A DNA stretch of 64,000 nucleotides from Saprospira sp. CCB-QB6. GTDB lineage: Bacteria > Bacteroidota > Bacteroidia > Chitinophagales > Saprospiraceae. The stretch's first letter is position 1; every line of letters starts with the position of its first letter. Below, piece by piece: positions 1 through 8,614 of this stretch. The notes under the pieces were generated by a model. The model had not been told where the DNA came from, made no database searches, and worked only from the letters and a program-made list of their open reading frames with translations. The stretch covers positions 3,935,501 through 3,999,500 of the forward strand of contig NZ_CP116808.1 in NCBI RefSeq assembly GCF_028464065.1, given 5' to 3'. A program made the translations under genes and the position numbers.

Positions 1-1
1 C

Positions 2-1408
2 TTCTTAGAAACAAAAGAGAAGTACGATGGGCGCCTTAAAATGGTAGTCTCAATAGTAGCAGGGGCAATTCTGATGGCCGTTTCTTCTATGGCTGGTATT
101 CCTGCAGCTCCAGTTCTAATGCAAATGCTTTGGGCAATTTCATCCGCAGCCATCACAACAGTGATTAACCAAACCGTTGAGCGAATTACTAAAGGAAATA
201 ATTATGGAGGTGCTAGCGAGTTTGTCGCTCAGTTTTTGGCTGACCAAACTACTAAAATGCTTACCTTTTGGGCTGGAGTTGCACTAGACGCCATAGACCT
301 TAATAGTATTCTATCAAATCTAGAAATGGGAATCACAGCTGGAGAAAAGGATACTCTTTTCCTTAAGCCACTCAAAGATATTCTAGTCGGTGCGCCTACC
401 GAAATAGCAGACACTATTGCAGAGTCAATTACCACGAGCATCTTCCACGAGAAGAAAAATCCAATTACTTCTACTGTTGCTGAATTACAGACTTGGGGGA
501 CCGACTTCTTTATGAATATGCCTGCTGCTTACCTCAAAGGCTTACTTGCTGAAGGTGCAGGTAAACTTAAAGATGGCGCCCTAGATCTTATCTTTGGGGA
601 GGGAACTGCAGATAACTTTAACTTTGATGATGCCTGGGGGGAAGATGAAGACGAAGGCACAGAAACTTATTTGGTTGCTGCCGAAAATCCTAGCCAATTC
701 TTTAGCGCTATGGCTGCTAATATGAAAAACCCTCAGGTATATATTAACCTTGCGAATGGTATCCTCGAGGGAGAAGCAGATGAAAATCTCGACATCTCTC
801 TGGGGACTACAATTGATAATATTATTACTGCCAAAATGGATCAATTAGCCACAGCCGATTTACCCGAGGCCGTGGAATTGCCAGATCCCGCAGAAGTGAA
901 AGCCGAAATGATTGCTGCACTAGAAGAGGCACAAGCTAACTTTAAAGCGAATATGGCCAAACAACTAGCTAGCAAAAGTCCTGAGGAACTTACCGCTATG
1001 GGCTTGGCCAACGGCCAAGATATTTCTGAACTTTCTTTAGGCCAATTGCTCAGCATGAGCCGAAAAATCCCTCAAGAATTTGCTTCTGTAGATGAAATTC
1101 GCCAAGGTGTTCAGGCTTATATTAAACTCAATAAAGCTGAATGGACCGCTTTTGCAACCTGGATTGAAAAGGATAGCAAAGTCTACTCTATTGAGGAATA
1201 CGTGAGCTTCTATCAGGCCGCAATGCCCTGCTTGAAGGATACAAAATTCCTTCAGGAAATTGTTTCTGGCCAAGTTTGGGGCAATTATACCCTAGATTTT
1301 GGTGATGGCGATGTCGAACTACAGAAATTAGGAGAAAAGTATGACTTGTCCGACATTCCAAACTATTACGAAAATTGGCTGCAGCTTCCACAAAATGCTC
1401 GAGCCTAA
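2..1408 (+). CDS. Unrecognised protein, 5' end outside window
   Basis: I do not recognise this protein. The frame is open from base 2 with no stop, so the gene probably begins upstream of the window; the first in-window ATG is at base 41 (455 codons from there). From that ATG the first ~45 residues are rich in Ala, Ile, Met and Val and could insert in or pack against a membrane. The middle holds an acidic patch (about residues 195-208, many Asp/Glu) and the rest is a soluble, helix-prone, acidic and Ala-rich chain. It could be the C-terminal part of a large multidomain protein such as a polymorphic-toxin or contractile-injection-system cargo, but no motif proves this. It is followed after 29 bp by another unknown gene on the same strand, probably co-transcribed, and a terminator follows that gene. 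Confidence 0.75.
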   Translation, partial: FLETKEKYDGRLKMVVSIVAGAILMAVSSMAGIPAAPVLMQMLWAISSAAITTVINQTVERITKGNNYGGASEFVAQFLADQTTKMLTFWAGVALDAIDLNSILSNLEMGITAGEKDTLFLKPLKDILVGAPTEIADTIAESITTSIFHEKKNPITSTVAELQTWGTDFFMNMPAAYLKGLLAEGAGKLKDGALDLIFGEGTADNFNFDDAWGEDEDEGTETYLVAAENPSQFFSAMAANMKNPQVYINLANGILEGEADENLDISLGTTIDNIITAKMDQLATADLPEAVELPDPAEVKAEMIAALEEAQANFKANMAKQLASKSPEELTAMGLANGQDISELSLGQLLSMSRKIPQEFASVDEIRQGVQAYIKLNKAEWTAFATWIEKDSKVYSIEEYVSFYQAAMPCLKDTKFLQEIVSGQVWGNYTLDFGDGDVELQKLGEKYDLSDIPNYYENWLQLPQNARA

Positions 1409-1437
1409 TTCTAAAACCACCCATAATCAAATTATAA

Positions 1438-2292
1438 ATGGAATCTATAATCAGAATGAGAGGAGCTTTAGCTAGCCTCCCCTTCATGACCGATGATAAG
1501 GAGGGACTCCTCCGCCAATGGTTGGGCCAAATGCGCCCATTCATGGAAACCGAAACTCGTCTACTCAATAGTACTGCTTTTAATCAATCAGATGTCTGCT
1601 GGGGAGTAGAATCGGAAGACCATAAACTGCTTGCTAAACGCTTTGCCGAATTTGTGAAAATAGCCGGACTTAACGAAAATGAACTTAAAGTTTTCAAAAA
1701 AGGCTTGCAAATCGCCGCAGCTCAAGGAAAGCTCCAGCTTTTTATCGAACTAGGAGAAAATCGTCAAAATACAGGCTGGGCCTTTAATGGCCAATATCCC
1801 CTGAGCCAAACCCTCAAGCTAGTCCCAGCTTCAGAACATCGCGATAAAATTGAAACATGGTACGCCCAATTCGATGCCGATGCAGCTGTCCTTTTTGGCC
1901 GTTCTCTAGCCGCCGATACCTACAGCTTCTTTGCAACAGAGCTTTTTGGCGAAACGCCTAGCCAAAATGCCGACTTACATATAGATCAAGCTAAAGCACT
2001 TAATGTTAATCCCTTACCCGATGCCTTGCTCGGCATTTTAGTAGAGGATGAACCCAACTATATGGAGAGCTTTTTCAAAATGAGCAAAACTGGATTACTA
2101 GAAATGGGGCTACGCATTCCAGCCCCAAGTTCCAAAATGATTACCAAATTAGCCCTAGTCTTAGGCAATTCAGGACTAGATGGTATGGCCGCCTATGAAG
2201 GTAGTCTTGGCAATGGCTTTGAAAAACGTTTCTTACAAATTAGTCGTCGAAGTACAGGAATTATCGCCCAAACTCAATTCGCACTGATTTAA
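1438..2292 (+). CDS. Unrecognised soluble protein, 284 aa
   Basis: I cannot assign a family. The protein has 284 residues, no signal peptide and no membrane segment, and looks helical (many Leu, Ala, Glu, Lys). The ATG at 1438 lies in an A/T-rich leader typical of Bacteroidota without a Shine-Dalgarno motif. It starts 29 bp after the preceding unknown gene and is followed within 31 bp by a rho-independent terminator, so the two genes are likely one transcription unit and may act together, for example as a large effector and its partner. That pairing is inferred from position only. Codon use and base composition resemble the first gene. Confidence 0.75.
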   Translation: MESIIRMRGALASLPFMTDDKEGLLRQWLGQMRPFMETETRLLNSTAFNQSDVCWGVESEDHKLLAKRFAEFVKIAGLNENELKVFKKGLQIAAAQGKLQLFIELGENRQNTGWAFNGQYPLSQTLKLVPASEHRDKIETWYAQFDADAAVLFGRSLAADTYSFFATELFGETPSQNADLHIDQAKALNVNPLPDALLGILVEDEPNYMESFFKMSKTGLLEMGLRIPAPSSKMITKLALVLGNSGLDGMAAYEGSLGNGFEKRFLQISRRSTGIIAQTQFALI

Positions 2293-2322
2293 GTTAGGGC
2301 CAGATTAAGTTAGGTTAGTTTC

Positions 2323-2372
2323 AAACCCTAGTAGATCAACGTTTTAGTTGCCGCTGCTAGGGTTTTTCTTTT
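2323..2372 (+). terminator. Rho-independent terminator after the two unknown genes
   Basis: AAACCCTAG at 2323-2331 pairs with CTAGGGTTT at 2357-2365, and a T-rich tail follows. It lies 31 bp after the stop of the 1438-2292 gene. Confidence 0.7.
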
Positions 2373-2407
2373 GTAGCCTTCAGACCGCCCCAATATCCCC
2401 CCCAAAT

Positions 2408-2442
2408 AAACAGCTCTTGACCAATATATTGATCAAGAGCTG
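2408..2442 (-). terminator. Terminator of the STAS gene (minus strand)
   Basis: A perfect 10 bp stem (CAGCTCTTGA at 2411-2420 with TCAAGAGCTG at 2433-2442) with a 12 nt loop. Read on the minus strand the stem is followed by TTTATTT, so it fits termination of the STAS gene that ends at 2481. Confidence 0.65.
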
Positions 2443-2480
2443 TCTGTTAAGGGAAACAGGATGGGGAAAACAATGAGGAA

Positions 2481-3353
2481 TTACACAATAGCCGTTCCGC
2501 CTTCTTGAATAGCCAAGCGAAGAGCATCACGCATACTACCTGTCGTCCGTATTTCATCAATAGCAATACCCAATTCAACAATTGTTTGAGCAATAGGACC
2601 AGACACTCCCGAAATCATACACTCACTCCCCATCAAACGAGCCGCTTTGGTCATCTTAATTAAGTGGTTGGCCACAGCAGTATCTACAATAGCTACACCA
2701 CTAATATCAAGAATGAAGAATTTTGCTTGACTCTTGGCAATCTCTTCCAACATCGCCTCCATGACATCCTTAGCTCGCTTAGAATCAATAAAACCCACTA
2801 AAGGCAAAAGCAAAATGCCCTGCCAAATCTGAGCAATAGGAGTAGAAAGCTGCTTTAAGGCCTCATTCTGCTCCTCCAAATCGTTAATCGCTTTTTGTCG
2901 ATAGACTTCCGATACAATACTCAAATCAATCTGAGAAAACCCTTTTAACGCCCGGACTAACTCTGGCGTAGGCGTATTGTAATTCATAAAGGTCTGAAAT
3001 ACCAACTCGTGAAATTTTGCAATCATAGCCGTAAATGCTTCCAAACTTACCCCAGATCGCAAAAAGACCCAACGAGCCTCTGTCTGCTGCTGTACATAAT
3101 CATCATTAAAATTACCCGAAGCCATATCTCGCCAAATGGGAACTTTTCCCTGCCGAGTAGCCTCAACCATCATCTCGTTAAAAGAACGCTGATAAGGCCC
3201 GTTTTCCATCCAATTCACAATCTCTTCAAAAGCCCAATCAATTCCCTCCTGAGGAATATTCTGACTAGCAGAGTTAATTAACTTACTTTCTTCTTCTGTG
3301 TGAAAGAAGAGCTGCCGATAAAGAGCCGCTGAATGTGTTTTGTGTTTCTCCAT
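2481..3353 (-). CDS. RsbR-like STAS-domain sensor protein
   Basis: This 290-residue soluble protein has a helical N-terminal half (about 1-160, the place of the globin-like sensor domain in RsbR and its paralogues) and a C-terminal STAS domain (about 175-285). The STAS part has the family signatures LPLVGFIDSKRA and LDISGVAIVDTAVANHL, including the Ser/Thr positions that are phosphorylated by RsbT-type kinases in Bacillus stressosomes. In that system RsbR and RsbS form the stressosome, which releases RsbT to start the general stress response. No RsbS, RsbT or sigma factor gene is adjacent, so the partner is unknown. It is a lone gene, divergent from glpD across a 335 bp A/T-rich gap, with its own terminator downstream. 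The family call is firm; the signal sensed is unknown. Confidence 0.85.
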   Translation of the reverse strand: MEKHKTHSAALYRQLFFHTEEESKLINSASQNIPQEGIDWAFEEIVNWMENGPYQRSFNEMMVEATRQGKVPIWRDMASGNFNDDYVQQQTEARWVFLRSGVSLEAFTAMIAKFHELVFQTFMNYNTPTPELVRALKGFSQIDLSIVSEVYRQKAINDLEEQNEALKQLSTPIAQIWQGILLLPLVGFIDSKRAKDVMEAMLEEIAKSQAKFFILDISGVAIVDTAVANHLIKMTKAARLMGSECMISGVSGPIAQTIVELGIAIDEIRTTGSMRDALRLAIQEGGTAIV

Positions 3354-3688
3354 GCTGTTGTACTGTTCTTGTTTTAAATTAGTCAGTTGTTATGCTATAA
3401 TTTAAGCATTAAAAAATGATTTTATATCTATATCCTTATTTATTTAGGTAGTTTTTTTAAATAAACTATAGTTGAAACCTTAGTTTATATGTCACATTTG
3501 AGAGGCCTAAAATGCTTTAATCTAAAAGCTAGCTGTTACCAAAATAGCTTAGGTAGCTATTCTCGATGCAACTGACTTAGGGGCGATATATTTTACCGAA
3601 CTAAAAAAAAAGGACTTCTTATTCTGCTTTTTATAGTAGTTCCTTAACTTACTGAGGAAGATATTTTCTTTGCTCACCAAATTCAGTT
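3354..3688. promoter_or_regulatory. 335 bp divergent intergenic region, no gene seen
   Basis: A/T-rich DNA between the divergent STAS gene and glpD. It must hold both promoters, but I found no clean TTG/TAnnTTTG pair on either strand and no convincing operator or RNA structure. Confidence 0.4.
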
Positions 3689-5353
3689 ATGAATCCAAAA
3701 ACATCTACGCATAAATTTTCTGTAAAAGAACGCGCCCGCTATTTATTGACTACACACGACAAAACCTATGACCTTTTAGTTATTGGAGGGGGAGCAACTG
3801 GAGCTGGAATTGCCCTCGATGCAGCTAGCCGTGGTCTCTCTGTTGTGCTTATCGAAAAGAATGATTTTGCTTGGGGGACAAGCAGCAGATCTACTAAGCT
3901 GATTCACGGTGGCCTGCGCTACCTCAAACAATTAGAACTGGGCCTTGTCCGAGAAGTAGGCCTGGAACGAGCCATTGTTCATCATAATGCCCGTCATATC
4001 GTACGCCCAGAAAAAATGCTACTCCCCATTGTGGAAGAAGGCTCTCTAGGCAAATGGTCTAGCGCTTTGGCTCTTTGGGTCTATGACCGCCTAGCTAAGG
4101 TGGATAAAACTGAGGCCCGCCAGATGCTGACTAAGGAGGAAACTTTGGCCGCAGAACCTCTGCTCCGCTCCGATATTGTTAAGGCTGGCGCTATGTATTA
4201 CGAATACCGAACTGATGATGCTCGCCTAACCATTGAACTAATCAAAACAGCCGTTGAACATGGCGCACTGGCCCTCAATCATAGCGAAATGCTCAATTTT
4301 ACCTATGATGAAAATGATAAAGTCACAGGAGCAGCTATTCGTGATTATATTTTAGAAGAAGAATATGAACTCAAAGCAAAAAATGTAGTCAATGCTACTG
4401 GCCCTTGGGTCGATGAACTCCGCGCTAAAGATGCGGATGGGGTAGAGGGAAAACGCCTACATTTATCTAAAGGAGTACATTTGGTTGTCGATCACAAACG
4501 CTTACCCATCCAACAAGCCCTCTATTTTGATGTGCGCCAAGATGGCCGAATGATTTTTGCCATCCCCAGAGAAAATTGCACCTATATCGGCACAACCGAT
4601 ACGGATTATAAAGGAGCCATTGATAGCCCCCGCAGCGAACAAACTGATGTCGATTATATTTTGGCCGCCTGCAAAGAGATGTTCCCCAAACATCCCCTAA
4701 CCGAAGACGATATTCAATCTTCTTGGGCTGGCTTGCGCCCCCTAATTCATGAAGATGGTAAGTCGGCCTCGGAGCTGTCTAGAAAAGATGAAATCTTTTA
4801 TGCTTCTTCTGGCCTCATTTCTATTGCTGGAGGTAAACTGACTGGCTACCGCAAAATGGCCGAAAGAGTAGTTGACCAAATTGTAAAACGCCTAGGCCTA
4901 GAAAGCAGTTGCCAAACCGAAAATTTGGTCTTGAGCGGAGGCGATTTTGCTTCGGAAGAGGAGTTTGACCGCTTTATTCAACTTAGAGTGGGAGAGGCCA
5001 AACAAATTTCTGCTAGCCCAGAGCAAATTGGCCGCTTGGCTAGACGCTATGGAGCCAATCTGGACCTTATTCTAGAAAATGCTTTTGCTCTACATGCCGA
5101 AGTTCAAAATCCAGCCGATCGCCTGCTCTTTGCCGAACTGCAATATGCCCTAGAATACGAAAGTGTGGGCAGTTTGGCCGATTTCTTTATCCGCAGAACA
5201 GGCAAGCTCTATTTTGAACGGGCCGCTATTATTGCTGAATACCCCAAAGTAATGCAGCGTATGCTCAAATACTTTAACTGGGGACCCTCAGAATTGCAAT
5301 TGCAAATGCAAGAATTGCAGCAAGCTTATATGCAAGCCGTAGATTTTGATTAA
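3689..5353 (+). CDS. glpD: FAD-dependent glycerol-3-phosphate dehydrogenase
   Basis: The protein oxidises sn-glycerol-3-phosphate to dihydroxyacetone phosphate and passes electrons to quinone at the inner face of the cytoplasmic membrane. It has 554 residues, the usual length for bacterial GlpD/GlpA-type enzymes. The FAD-binding Rossmann motif GGGATGAG is at residues 33-40, followed by the E-K after the second strand and by the family stretch TSSRSTKLIHGGLRYL. The C-terminal ~130 residues match the DAO C-terminal domain. No glycerol kinase or facilitator gene is next to it, so it stands alone here. Start at ATG 3689; downstream lies an interspersed GC-rich element, not another gene of the pathway. 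Confidence 0.93.
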   Translation: MNPKTSTHKFSVKERARYLLTTHDKTYDLLVIGGGATGAGIALDAASRGLSVVLIEKNDFAWGTSSRSTKLIHGGLRYLKQLELGLVREVGLERAIVHHNARHIVRPEKMLLPIVEEGSLGKWSSALALWVYDRLAKVDKTEARQMLTKEETLAAEPLLRSDIVKAGAMYYEYRTDDARLTIELIKTAVEHGALALNHSEMLNFTYDENDKVTGAAIRDYILEEEYELKAKNVVNATGPWVDELRAKDADGVEGKRLHLSKGVHLVVDHKRLPIQQALYFDVRQDGRMIFAIPRENCTYIGTTDTDYKGAIDSPRSEQTDVDYILAACKEMFPKHPLTEDDIQSSWAGLRPLIHEDGKSASELSRKDEIFYASSGLISIAGGKLTGYRKMAERVVDQIVKRLGLESSCQTENLVLSGGDFASEEEFDRFIQLRVGEAKQISASPEQIGRLARRYGANLDLILENAFALHAEVQNPADRLLFAELQYALEYESVGSLADFFIRRTGKLYFERAAIIAEYPKVMQRMLKYFNWGPSELQLQMQELQQAYMQAVDFD

Positions 5354-5374
5354 AAACAAAAGTTTGGCCCTATT

Positions 5375-5650
5375 GGCCTAGCGATGTGTAAGGGTGGCCG
5401 TCAGGCCAGACCGAGGCGCTTTGCGCCGACAACAAGGCCTTTAGGTCGCCGTTCGATGACCGAAGGGAATAACGGCCGAGCGACCCGACCAACGGGAGCG
5501 ACGCAGCGAAGCAAGTAATAGCGAACTGCGACAACAAGAACTTTAGTTCGCAGTTCGACGACCGAAGGGAGTAAACGTAGCGCCCGCCGAAGGCGGACAA
5601 CAAGGCGCAAGCCGCAGTTCGACGACCAGAGGGAGTAACGCCTCAAAAAA
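5375..5650 (-). repeat. GC-rich interspersed element, copy A (long form)
   Basis: A modular element read on the minus strand, from the CCCC/GAGGC end near 5645 to the GGCCTAGCGATG end at 5375. It holds the shared modules GGGTGGCC, GGCCAGACC, GGCCGAGCGACC and several small inverted repeats, and it contains two extra copies of the CAGTTCGACGACC module. It fills the space between glpD and the TPM gene. Several ORFs run across it but are artefacts. Confidence 0.8.
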
Positions 5651-5665
5651 CAAAAAAATAATCCT

Positions 5666-6127
5666 ATGAAAATACCATTCTTAAGTAAGAAACCGAAGCA
5701 TTTTTTTAAGCCCGCAGAGGAGGATCAGCTGATTGCAGCGATCCGAGAGGCAGAAGCCAAAAGCTCTGGCGAAATTCGAGTGCATGTAGAACCCAGGTTT
5801 GAGGGGGAGGATGCTTTTGCCCGTGCATTAGTCTGTTTTAAGGAGCTAGAGATGCAAAAAACAAAGCTGCAAAATGGCGTTCTGTTTTATATGGCCTATG
5901 AGCAACACCGATTTGCGATTGTGGCCGATCAGGGCATCAATGCAGTAGTGCCTCCCAATTTTTGGGATGAAATTCGGGATAATTTGCATACCGCTTTTCA
6001 GAAAAAGCAATTTTTAGAAGGCCTCAAGGCTGCCATTTTGCAAACTGGCGAGCAACTCAAGGCCCATTTTCCACATGCTGGAGATGACGATCAGAACGAA
6101 TTGTCTGATGAAATCTCTAAGGCTTAG
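5666..6127 (+). CDS. TPM-domain protein, soluble
   Basis: A 153-residue protein matching the TPM domain (TPM_phosphatase family): a helix, then SSGEIRVHVEPR at about residues 33-45, VLFYMAYEQHRFAIVADQGI at about 78-97 and a helical end. Most TPM proteins are exported and membrane-anchored; this one has neither a signal peptide nor a membrane segment, as in the short cytosolic TPM subgroup of Bacteroidota. Function is not known for this subgroup. The start ATG at 5666 follows directly after the GC-rich element. Its stop overlaps the lpxD stop by 4 bp on the opposite strand, so the two genes converge. Confidence 0.8.
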   Translation: MKIPFLSKKPKHFFKPAEEDQLIAAIREAEAKSSGEIRVHVEPRFEGEDAFARALVCFKELEMQKTKLQNGVLFYMAYEQHRFAIVADQGINAVVPPNFWDEIRDNLHTAFQKKQFLEGLKAAILQTGEQLKAHFPHAGDDDQNELSDEISKA

Positions 6128-7179
6128 TCTTCTTTTTCTTGCAGGGCCTTTAGGGCTTTTTTAAGCGCATTGACCTCTTTTTGGAGGCGGGGCAACTGTT
6201 TGAAGACCGCTTGAGAGCGCAAGAAATCATTGTAGGGGAGAGCCGGGGAGCCAAAGAGCGCCTGGTTCTCCTTTTTTACGCTCTTATTGATTCCACTTTG
6301 GGCCTGAATTTTCGTGCCTTTGGCCAATTGGATGTGGCCAACTAGCCCCACCTGTCCACCAATTAAGCAGTTTTCGCCCACTTTGGTGCTGCCCGCAATA
6401 CCTGCCTGAGCAGCTACGGCCGTATGCTTCCCAATTTCTACATTATGGGCAATCTGAATGAGGTTGTCTAACTTAACGCCCTGCTTAATTAGGGTTTGTC
6501 CCATGGTGGCGCGATCAATCACCGTGTTGGCTCCTACTTCTACCTGATCTTCTAGAATGACAATCCCCAATTGTGGGATTTTTTCATAGCTGCCATCGGC
6601 CTGAGGGGCAAAACCAAAGCCATCGGAACCAATTACTGAGTTGGCATGAATGATACAGTTTTGTCCAATCTGACAGCCTTTTAAAATGCGAACACCGGGC
6701 TCAATAATACTGCCCGAACCAATTTTTACATCCGCTCCAATATAGGCCTGCGGATAAATTTTTGCGCCCGCCTCAATCACCGCATTGGGCCCTACATAAG
6801 CCAATGCGCCTACTTCTGCGCCCTCTTCAATCTTTGCCGAAGGATCAATGACGGCCTGAGGCGAAATCTGTTGGGCGGCAGGTGCCTCTGCCTGAGCGGC
6901 CTGAAAATGCTGTAGCAAAAAGCTAAGGCTAGCATAAACATCCTTAACGCGGAGCAAAGTGGCCGAAACAGGAGCCTGGGGCTCAAAGTCAAGACCTACC
7001 AAGACGATAGAGGATGCACAGTTATAGAGATAAGACTCATATTTTGGATTGCCCAAAAAGCTAATGGCGCCAGGCTCGCCCTCCTCAATTTTGGCGGGTT
7101 TATGAACCCGAACACTGGGGTCACCTTCAATTTTAGCGTCGAGCAAATGGGCCAATTCGGCTGCGGAAACAGATTTCAT
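6124..7179 (-). CDS. lpxD: UDP-3-O-acylglucosamine N-acyltransferase LpxD
   Basis: Third step of lipid A synthesis: transfer of a hydroxyacyl chain from acyl carrier protein to the 2-amino group of UDP-3-O-acylglucosamine in the cytosol. The 351-residue length is normal. The N-terminal uridine-binding domain (about 1-100) is followed by a left-handed beta helix of hexapeptide repeats (about 105-315) and a C-terminal helix. The catalytic His sits in IQIAHNVEIG, matching the active-site HN motif of the family. Bacteroidota often have more than one lpxD-like gene; this is the classical form. It is a single minus-strand gene, convergent with the TPM gene and divergent from the T9SS cargo gene at 7319. 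Confidence 0.93.
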   Translation of the reverse strand: MKSVSAAELAHLLDAKIEGDPSVRVHKPAKIEEGEPGAISFLGNPKYESYLYNCASSIVLVGLDFEPQAPVSATLLRVKDVYASLSFLLQHFQAAQAEAPAAQQISPQAVIDPSAKIEEGAEVGALAYVGPNAVIEAGAKIYPQAYIGADVKIGSGSIIEPGVRILKGCQIGQNCIIHANSVIGSDGFGFAPQADGSYEKIPQLGIVILEDQVEVGANTVIDRATMGQTLIKQGVKLDNLIQIAHNVEIGKHTAVAAQAGIAGSTKVGENCLIGGQVGLVGHIQLAKGTKIQAQSGINKSVKKENQALFGSPALPYNDFLRSQAVFKQLPRLQKEVNALKKALKALQEKED

Positions 7180-7318
7180 AGTTGCAGATGGATTGAAATA
7201 ATGGAAAAATGCGCCCTAATATGCGACTTTTGCCGCCAAAAAACAAACAGAGATTTTCTGGCAGATAATCTTATCTTAGGAGGTTCAATTTGTTCAATGC
7301 ACTAAAATTTAATGACCA

Positions 7319-8431
7319 ATGCTAAAACAATTACTAATGATGGCCCTCTGGGCCCTGCCTAGCTTGGCCCTTTTGGCCCAGCCGACTCTAAGCAACTCGA
7401 TTTTTCCCGCTGCTGGCGATGTCTTTGAACGCTCAACCAGTATCAATAGCTTTGATCCCCAAGCGCTAGCCATTACGGCCGCTTCTAACCAAGCGCAAAC
7501 TTGGGATTTTACCTCTTTGCGGACCGAAACCTTTTCTCGCGATAGCGTAGAGGCCGCCAACCGCCCAGATTTTCCCACAGCCGATATCCAACAGCCCTTT
7601 TTTGGCCAAGCACTGGTGTTTATCAATATCAGTAGCACAAAAATGGAATATGTAGCGGGTGCTCTAGGCTTCGGAAATATCGCCTTTTCTGGCCTGTTTA
7701 ACGACCCGCTCGAAATTCAACGCGCCCCCCTCAATTATGGCGATAGCTATACCGATAGCTATCAGTTACTCATTTCAGAACATATTGATAGCGTTCCCAA
7801 CCTTCGCCAACTGATTGATTCATTGGGCCTACCCGTCGATCCCGATTCTATCCGCATTAACCTCTCTGGTAACTATGAGTCGGAGGTAGACGCTTTTGGT
7901 ACTTGCCAATTGCCCGATAGCAGCTATACCGTTTTGCGCCAACATACCGTCAATTACTCGGATGTACAGATTGAGGCCTATTTCGTTACGCCTTTTGGTT
8001 CTGGCTGGCAGGATATCAGCAGCGCCATTTCTGGTCAGTTGCCCATCCCCCTCAGCGATACGACCGAGCAGTTTAGCTTTATTGCCGAGGATGAGGGGAT
8101 GCCTGTGGCTCGATTGACGACCAATAAGGATGACCAAACGGTAGAAGCTGCAGAATTTAAGGGAGAACGACAGGTCGGAACGGCTGTTGCCCCGCTCGCT
8201 GTCCAAGAATTTCGCCTTTATCCTCAACCTGCCCAAGAGGCTGTTTATCTGGAGCTCGACCTTTTGCAAGCCCCTTACCAACTCTACAATTTGCAGGGCC
8301 AACTCCTCAGAACTGGCCAATGGCAGCAAGGACAGCCCATCTCTTTGGGCCAGTTGCCCGCCGCGGCCTATTTGCTTCGCCTCCAAGATGAAAAAGGCCA
8401 ATTGTACCAGCAAATTCTAATTAAAGGCTAG
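7319..8431 (+). CDS. Secreted protein with T9SS C-terminal sorting domain
   Basis: The first ~20 residues form a signal peptide ending near LLAQP. The body (about 25-280) is a beta-rich extracellular region without a family I can name. The last ~80 residues are a type A T9SS sorting domain: FRLYPQPAQEAVYLEL, then QLYNLQGQLL, then AAYLLRLQDEKGQ and a short basic end. The protein should cross the outer membrane through the type IX system and be cleaved or anchored at the cell surface. ATG at 7319 is chosen because it directly precedes the signal peptide. It is a lone gene; a GC-rich element begins 15 bp after its stop. Confidence 0.85.
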   Translation: MLKQLLMMALWALPSLALLAQPTLSNSIFPAAGDVFERSTSINSFDPQALAITAASNQAQTWDFTSLRTETFSRDSVEAANRPDFPTADIQQPFFGQALVFINISSTKMEYVAGALGFGNIAFSGLFNDPLEIQRAPLNYGDSYTDSYQLLISEHIDSVPNLRQLIDSLGLPVDPDSIRINLSGNYESEVDAFGTCQLPDSSYTVLRQHTVNYSDVQIEAYFVTPFGSGWQDISSAISGQLPIPLSDTTEQFSFIAEDEGMPVARLTTNKDDQTVEAAEFKGERQVGTAVAPLAVQEFRLYPQPAQEAVYLELDLLQAPYQLYNLQGQLLRTGQWQQGQPISLGQLPAAAYLLRLQDEKGQLYQQILIKG

Positions 8432-8445
8432 TCTTTTTTTTAGGA

Positions 8446-8580
8446 TTTGGGGCCCGCGGCCGGCTAGCCTTGGGCTAGGCCGGCCGCCGCTACGCTTTGG
8501 GGCTCGCTATTCGCTCGGCCCTTCGCCGCCTTTGGCGGCTTCGGTCTGGCCTGACGGCCACCCCTCCGCATCGCTAGGCC
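8446..8580 (+). repeat. GC-rich interspersed element, copy B
   Basis: A clean single copy with both ends: TTTGGGGCCCGCGG at the left and CATCGCTAGGCC at the right. Between them are a hairpin built on GGCCGGC, the module CGCTACGCTTTGGGGCTCGC, a second hairpin (GCCGCCTTTGGCGGC) and GGTCTGGCCTGACGGCCA. Confidence 0.85.
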
Positions 8581-8614
8581 TTTTGGCCTTCGGCCATCTT
8601 GGCCGAGATATAGG

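Noticed and set aside
3354-3688. tRNA or small RNA gene in the 335 bp gap
   Set aside because: No cloverleaf or stable hairpin with conserved loops was found.
5401-5646. Overlapping minus-strand ORFs of 77-81 codons
   Set aside because: All are readings of element A, with repeated Arg/Leu/Ser-rich peptides.
7829-8413. 194-codon minus-strand ORF
   Set aside because: Antisense shadow of the T9SS cargo gene, whose signal peptide and sorting domain prove the plus frame.
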